A stretch of 42,222 nucleotides of DNA, from assembly GCA_025451775.1 (NCBI GenBank), contig JANWJU010000050.1:1-42222 (forward strand), given 5' to 3'. Below are positions 38,846 to 42,222 of this stretch, one piece after another. Below the pieces are notes generated by a model that worked only from the letters and a program-made list of their open reading frames with translations, was not told where the DNA came from and searched no databases. Positions within the stretch are counted from its first letter, which is position 1. Each line of letters opens with the position of its first letter. This DNA is from Terriglobales bacterium (GTDB lineage: Bacteria; Acidobacteriota; Terriglobia; Terriglobales; SCQP01). The position numbers were made by a program, and so were the translations under genes.

Positions 38846-39934
38846 GTGAGCGAACGTAAAACCATCCACGTGCCGGGCGCGGGCACCGTTGATGCCCAAG
38901 CCAAGGCCGAGTATCTGCATACGCGGGTGCAGCCCATCGACTACAGCCGCATCTCGACGGTGGCCGACCTGGTGGGCGCCATGCGCGGCGCCTCCATCCA
39001 GGCCCGTAACCTGGGCCTGTGCGCCGAGGTGCTCGACAACCTCTACGCCGACGCCGACCGCCCCACCGTGATGCTGGGCTTGGCCGGACCGTTGATCGCC
39101 GCCGGGCTGCGCCAGGTCATCCGCGACTTGGTGGCGGGCGGGTTCGTCGATGTCATCGTCTCCACCGGGGCGATTCTCTATCAGGACATCTATCAGGCGC
39201 GCGGCTACGGCCACTACGCCGGCGACCCCAACGCCGACGATTCGCAACTCCGGGATCTGCTCATCGACCGCATTTACGACACTTATGTGGACGAGGAGAA
39301 GTTCATGGAGACCGACACCTGGCTGGGCTACCTCGCCGACGAGCTGCGGCCGGGCAACATCTCCTCCCGCGCGTACATGGAGTTCGTGGGCAGCAAGCTT
39401 GACGACGAAAACTCGATCGTCCGCACCGCCTGCCAGCGTGGCGTGCCGATGTTCGTGCCGGCGCTGAACGATTCCTCCATCGGGATAGGCCTCACCCACC
39501 ATTACCACCGGGCAACGCTGGCGGGCCGGCCCAAGATCGCCATCGACTCCATCCGCGACAACTACGAGTTGACGCAGATCGTGGTGAAATCGAAAAAGAC
39601 GGCGGCGATCTACATCGCCGGCGGGGTGCCCAAGAACTACATCAACGACTCGGTCGTGATGGCCTATATCTTCGAGGAGGAGAAGGGCCACAGCTACGCG
39701 CTGCAGCTCACCGCTGACGTGCCCCACTGGGGCGGGCTCTCGGGCAGCACGCTGAAAGAGGCGATGAGCTGGGGCAAGATCCAGCCCAAGGCGACCACGG
39801 CGATGTGCTTTGTCGAGCCGTCGGTGTCGCTGCCGATGCTGGCCGGCTACGCCTTCCAGCGCAAGCTGGCCGCTGGACGGCCGCCGCTCAAGCTGGAGTG
39901 GGACAACGACATCCTGCGCTCCCTGAGCCGTTGA
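38846..39934 (+). CDS. Deoxyhypusine synthase-family protein
   Basis: The protein has 362 residues from GTG 38846 (GAGGAG upstream). The family's NAD-dependent fold is clear: MLGLAGPLIAAGLRQVIRDL, DVIVSTGAILYQDIYQ, the catalytic-lysine segment GGVPKNYI (Lys263), and HWGGLSGSTLKEAMSWGKI. In eukaryotes and archaea the enzyme transfers aminobutyl from spermidine to eIF5A/aIF5A. Bacteria lack that partner, and bacterial homologues are linked to homospermidine synthesis or are uncharacterised. No polyamine gene is adjacent to settle the role. The methyltransferase-like gene follows after 9 bases. Confidence 0.9.
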   Translation: MSERKTIHVPGAGTVDAQAKAEYLHTRVQPIDYSRISTVADLVGAMRGASIQARNLGLCAEVLDNLYADADRPTVMLGLAGPLIAAGLRQVIRDLVAGGFVDVIVSTGAILYQDIYQARGYGHYAGDPNADDSQLRDLLIDRIYDTYVDEEKFMETDTWLGYLADELRPGNISSRAYMEFVGSKLDDENSIVRTACQRGVPMFVPALNDSSIGIGLTHHYHRATLAGRPKIAIDSIRDNYELTQIVVKSKKTAAIYIAGGVPKNYINDSVVMAYIFEEEKGHSYALQLTADVPHWGGLSGSTLKEAMSWGKIQPKATTAMCFVEPSVSLPMLAGYAFQRKLAAGRPPLKLEWDNDILRSLSR

Positions 39935-39943
39935 AGGATCGTT

Positions 39944-40636
39944 GTGGCCCGGGAGTTCCAACTCACCGATGCCGTCCCCTGGGGGCGATCCGAGCAGGAG
40001 TACAGGCTGTTTTTTGCGCTCGACGAGTTGCCGGCGGGCAGCCGGATTCTAGATTGCGCCGCCGGTCCTTCCTCGTTCGCTGCCGAGCGGGCGGCTTCGG
40101 GAAGACCGGTGATTGCCGCCGATCCTCTCTATGCCGGCTCCGCTGAGGAGATATGGGCGCGGATTGACGGCGCTGCGGCTGCGATGGCGGCGGGGCTGGA
40201 GCGCGCCTGCGAGCGTTTCGTCTGGGATTTCAGCCCTACAATTGAGGCCCACATGCAGCACCGGTTGCGGACGGCACGGCAGTGGCGCGAAGATTTCCGC
40301 GCGACCGGCAACAGCAGCCGGTACATAGCCGGAGCGCTGCCGCACTTGCCGTTCGCGGACGGCGCTTTTGGCGTTGCCCTCTGCTCGCATTTCTTATTTC
40401 TCTATGATGAGCGCTTGGGCGAAGCCTTCCATCATAGGGCGGTGCGGGAGATGCTGCGTGTGGCTGGTGAGGTGCGACTATTTCCGCTTTTGGATTTGCA
40501 TGGCCGGCCTTCGGAGATGGTGAGTCCGGTGATGGCGGCGCTTCGCGAGCAGGGGTATGCGGTGGAACTCCGGCGTGTTCCTTACGAGTTCCAGAAGGGC
40601 GGCCACACGTTGCTGCGTATCGCACGCCGCGCTTAA
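39944..40636 (+). CDS. SAM-dependent methyltransferase-like protein
   Basis: The 230-residue protein has a GTG start (39944) with AAGGA upstream. The core resembles class I methyltransferases: motif I as ILDCAAGPSSFAAE (near residue 35), an acidic end-of-strand-2 residue in AADPLYAG, a DGAFGVALCSHFLFLY motif corresponding to strand 4, and late strands as in GEVRLFPLLDLHG. The glycine motif is altered (AAGPS rather than GxGxG), so SAM binding is likely but not certain. The substrate is unknown. Position suggests co-expression with the deoxyhypusine-synthase homologue. Confidence 0.75.
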   Translation: MAREFQLTDAVPWGRSEQEYRLFFALDELPAGSRILDCAAGPSSFAAERAASGRPVIAADPLYAGSAEEIWARIDGAAAAMAAGLERACERFVWDFSPTIEAHMQHRLRTARQWREDFRATGNSSRYIAGALPHLPFADGAFGVALCSHFLFLYDERLGEAFHHRAVREMLRVAGEVRLFPLLDLHGRPSEMVSPVMAALREQGYAVELRRVPYEFQKGGHTLLRIARRA

Positions 40637-40685
40637 GGGGTGGAGATTACTCGACTGCGCGCCAAACTGCCTCCACCGCATGATG

Positions 40686-40710
40686 TATACTGGCGCGGTC
40701 GAGGGGGGGG
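40686..40710 (+). promoter_or_regulatory. -10 box and eight-G tract before the beta-propeller gene
   Basis: TATACT (40686-40691) directly after TG is a good -10 element. A run of eight G residues (40703-40710) follows four bases before the ATG at 40715, occupying the ribosome-binding position. Because transcription should begin near 40698, the G tract lies in the short leader. Confidence 0.5.
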
Positions 40711-40714
40711 CAAA

Positions 40715-41797
40715 ATGATTCTGCCGAACGGACCGATCGCTGTGTTTCGTAAATTGCGACGAGGGGCCGTGGGCATCGGGGTCGCGGTCATGTTCCTCGC
40801 GGGCGTCCTCCCGGTGGGCGCAAGCGGCCAGAGCAGCCCGTTGGTCCTGAAGGCCGTGATCCCGCTGCCCCAGGCCCGGGGCCGCATGGATCACCTGAGC
40901 GTGGATCTGAGGGGGAAGCGGTTGTTCGTCTCGGAGATCGGCAATGGCGGCGTCGGGGTCGTCAGCCTCGCCACCGGCGGGCCCGTGCATCTGCTCACTG
41001 GCTTTGGGGAGCCCCAAGGCACTTATTTCGATGACGCCAGCGGCCGCCTGTTCGTGGCGAGCGGCGATGACGGCACCGTGAAGGTTTTCGATGGCGCTTC
41101 CTATAAGCTCGTGGACACGGCCAAGTTCACGAGCGACGCTGATGACTTACGCTTTGATCCACGCACCCGCGGGGTCATCGTCGGCTACAGCGGGCAGAAA
41201 TTTGTCGGCGGCCAACCCGTTCGCGGGCCGGGCGGGGAGGGTGACGGCGCGCTCGGGTACGTGACTTCCAACGGAAATCAAGGGAGCTTGCTGCCGGTGG
41301 ATGCGCATCCGGAGGGCTTTTCCATCGAGAGCGACGGCGCGCGCGTGTATATCAATGTCCCCGACCGCCATGAGATCGAAGTGGGCGATCTCGCCGCGCA
41401 TCGAGTGATCGCGCGCTGGCACGTGTCGTGCACCGACAACTTTCCCATGGCGCTCGATGAAGCCGGCCATCGCTTGTTCATTGGCTGCCGCGCTCCCCAA
41501 GAGATGCTGGTGATCGATACCGGGACGGGCAAGAGCGTGGCCACGATCGCGACCCCGGCCACGACCGATGACATTTTCTACGACGCCGCGCGCCGGCGGA
41601 TCTATGTCCTCGGCGGCCAAGGCTTCGTGGATGTGGTCCAGCAAAGATCGCCCGACGCCTACACCCGCCTCGCCAGGGTTCGAGCGCGCGTGGGTTCCCG
41701 CACGGGGTTGTTCGTCCCCGAACTCAAGGAGTTGTTCGTGGCCATCTCGGAAAGCGCCGGCCAGCGCCCGGAGCTGTTGGTCTACGAAGTCCGCTGA
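40715..41797 (+). CDS. Exported YncE/YVTN-type beta-propeller protein
   Basis: The protein has 360 residues from ATG 40715; upstream in-frame GTG 40640 is unlikely given the promoter at 40686. A signal peptide (VGIGVAVMFLAGVLPVGASG) leads to repeated propeller blades such as RLFVSEIGNGGVGVVSLATG, RLFVASGDDGTVKVFDGASY and RVYINVPDRHEIEVGDLAAH. The function of such 40-residue blade proteins ranges from binding scaffolds to enzymes; no catalytic motif is evident. Cysteines in HVSCTDN and FIGCRAP could pair after export. It has its own promoter and is convergent with the next gene. Confidence 0.82.
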   Translation: MILPNGPIAVFRKLRRGAVGIGVAVMFLAGVLPVGASGQSSPLVLKAVIPLPQARGRMDHLSVDLRGKRLFVSEIGNGGVGVVSLATGGPVHLLTGFGEPQGTYFDDASGRLFVASGDDGTVKVFDGASYKLVDTAKFTSDADDLRFDPRTRGVIVGYSGQKFVGGQPVRGPGGEGDGALGYVTSNGNQGSLLPVDAHPEGFSIESDGARVYINVPDRHEIEVGDLAAHRVIARWHVSCTDNFPMALDEAGHRLFIGCRAPQEMLVIDTGTGKSVATIATPATTDDIFYDAARRRIYVLGGQGFVDVVQQRSPDAYTRLARVRARVGSRTGLFVPELKELFVAISESAGQRPELLVYEVR

Positions 41798-41820
41798 GTT
41801 CGAGAAAAATGGCGGCCAGG

Positions 41821-42135
41821 CTAGTCGACGGGCTGAGGGCCGCGGGCGGCGTCGTCGGCCTCGTCCAATAAGCGGCGGGCCTCGACGGCGTTGGGGCGGC
41901 GCACCCAGAGCGCAATCTCATACTGCAGGCCGGGGATCATCATTTTGCCGACCTCGGCGGCGATGCCGTTGGCGCGCAGGTATCCGGCGGCGAGTTCGGC
42001 CTCGGACCCATCCTCAAAGCTGCGCACGGCCTCGCGCAGTTGGGGCGGCACGAAGGCGAGCTCCAGATCGGCCGGCGTCTCGCCCATGATGGTGCGTTCA
42101 CTGGTAGGTTCTCGATCGTGGTGGTTGGGGCTCAT
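41821..42135 (-). CDS. Small DUF2007-like protein
   Basis: The protein has 104 residues from ATG 42135, chosen because AAGGAG lies eight bases upstream. The C-terminal part (FEDGSEAELAAGYLRANGIA, then LWVRRPNAVEARRLLDE) matches the DUF2007 / putative signal-transducing protein pattern, a small fold that pairs an EAelaxxyLxxxGI helix with a trailing EAxxLL helix. Biological role is unknown. It follows a cut-off upstream gene by 10 bases on the same strand and is probably its operon partner. Confidence 0.7.
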   Translation of the reverse strand: MSPNHHDREPTSERTIMGETPADLELAFVPPQLREAVRSFEDGSEAELAAGYLRANGIAAEVGKMMIPGLQYEIALWVRRPNAVEARRLLDEADDAARGPQPVD

Positions 42136-42145
42136 GGCGGACTCC

Positions 42146-42222
42146 TTAGATATCGGGATCGGCGGCGGTCGGGAAGGCATCGTCGAGTGAATCGTCGAGC
42201 CACTCTGCTGGTAGATGCCACA
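42146..42222 (-). CDS. C-terminal end of an unidentified protein (cut by window edge)
   Basis: The minus strand has an open frame entering at the edge and ending at TAA (42146-42148), reading WHLPAEWLDDSLDDAFPTA and then ADPDI. The acidic, proline-containing tail reads as natural coding sequence, and the short gap to the next gene fits an operon. Twenty-five residues are too few to assign a family. Confidence 0.5.
   Translation of the reverse strand, partial: WHLPAEWLDDSLDDAFPTAADPDI

Noticed and set aside
1-42222. tRNA, rRNA, CRISPR arrays, insertion sequences, prophage genes
   Set aside because: None was recognised. Gaps between genes are short and contain only the hairpins and sites listed; no transposase or integrase is encoded.

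Overview
The window is about two-thirds G+C by eye and tightly packed, with no gene-free stretch longer than about 250 bases. Gene content points to an Acidobacteriota bacterium, probably of the Terriglobia type. The evidence is a giant secreted protein of NHL repeats plus choice-of-anchor D (ASH-type) repeats, a c-type cytochrome paired with an acidobacterial-style quinoprotein, a bacterial deoxyhypusine-synthase homologue, and several -10-like hexamers only 5-10 nt before start codons with no Shine-Dalgarno sequence, which suggests leaderless transcripts. This is inference from protein character; no rRNA or tRNA gene is present to confirm it.

Layout. 1-999: two toxin-antitoxin modules on the minus strand (MazEF, with mazF cut by the window edge, and VapBC). 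1035-3474: a divergent pair whose start codons overlap, a secreted protein of unknown function and an exported M24 aminopeptidase. 3485-13948: a LuxR-type regulator and a 3055-residue surface or secreted protein, each preceded by the same 14-bp palindrome. 13977-15110: an SDR enzyme, a small protein, and a nucleotidyltransferase gene broken by a palindromic repeat. 15085-19348: glutaryl-CoA dehydrogenase and rhomboid protease (minus strand), then a ThiF/MoeB-type enzyme and an MFS transporter. 19467-22251: cytochrome c and quinoprotein, closed by a strong terminator. 22327-25320: MscS channel, PEP-mutase-family enzyme, glycine-zipper exported protein. 25455-32911: a probable long operon of an unknown Gly-rich protein, MlaF-type ATPase, class IV aminotransferase, zinc-ribbon response regulator, histidine kinase, trehalose synthase and an unknown protein. 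32916-35364: a small membrane protein diverging from an ECF sigma factor, its putative membrane partner, and RlmD-type methyltransferase. 35351-37841: a doubly damaged VapBC module and a threonyl-tRNA synthetase without the TGS domain. 38029-42222: an unknown protein, deoxyhypusine-synthase homologue, methyltransferase-like protein, exported beta-propeller, and a DUF2007-like protein behind a cut-off gene.

The most unusual observation is a dispersed palindromic repeat seen in three copies (14903-15047, 27583-27605, 35883-35949). All three have the same orientation relative to a gene whose 3' end they adjoin. Two have destroyed neighbouring genes, both of types linked to toxin-antitoxin modules. 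Second is the shared palindrome before the LuxR-type regulator and the giant protein, which suggests a self-contained regulon. Third is a receiver domain fused to a C-terminal zinc ribbon, encoded with its histidine kinase and trehalose synthase.
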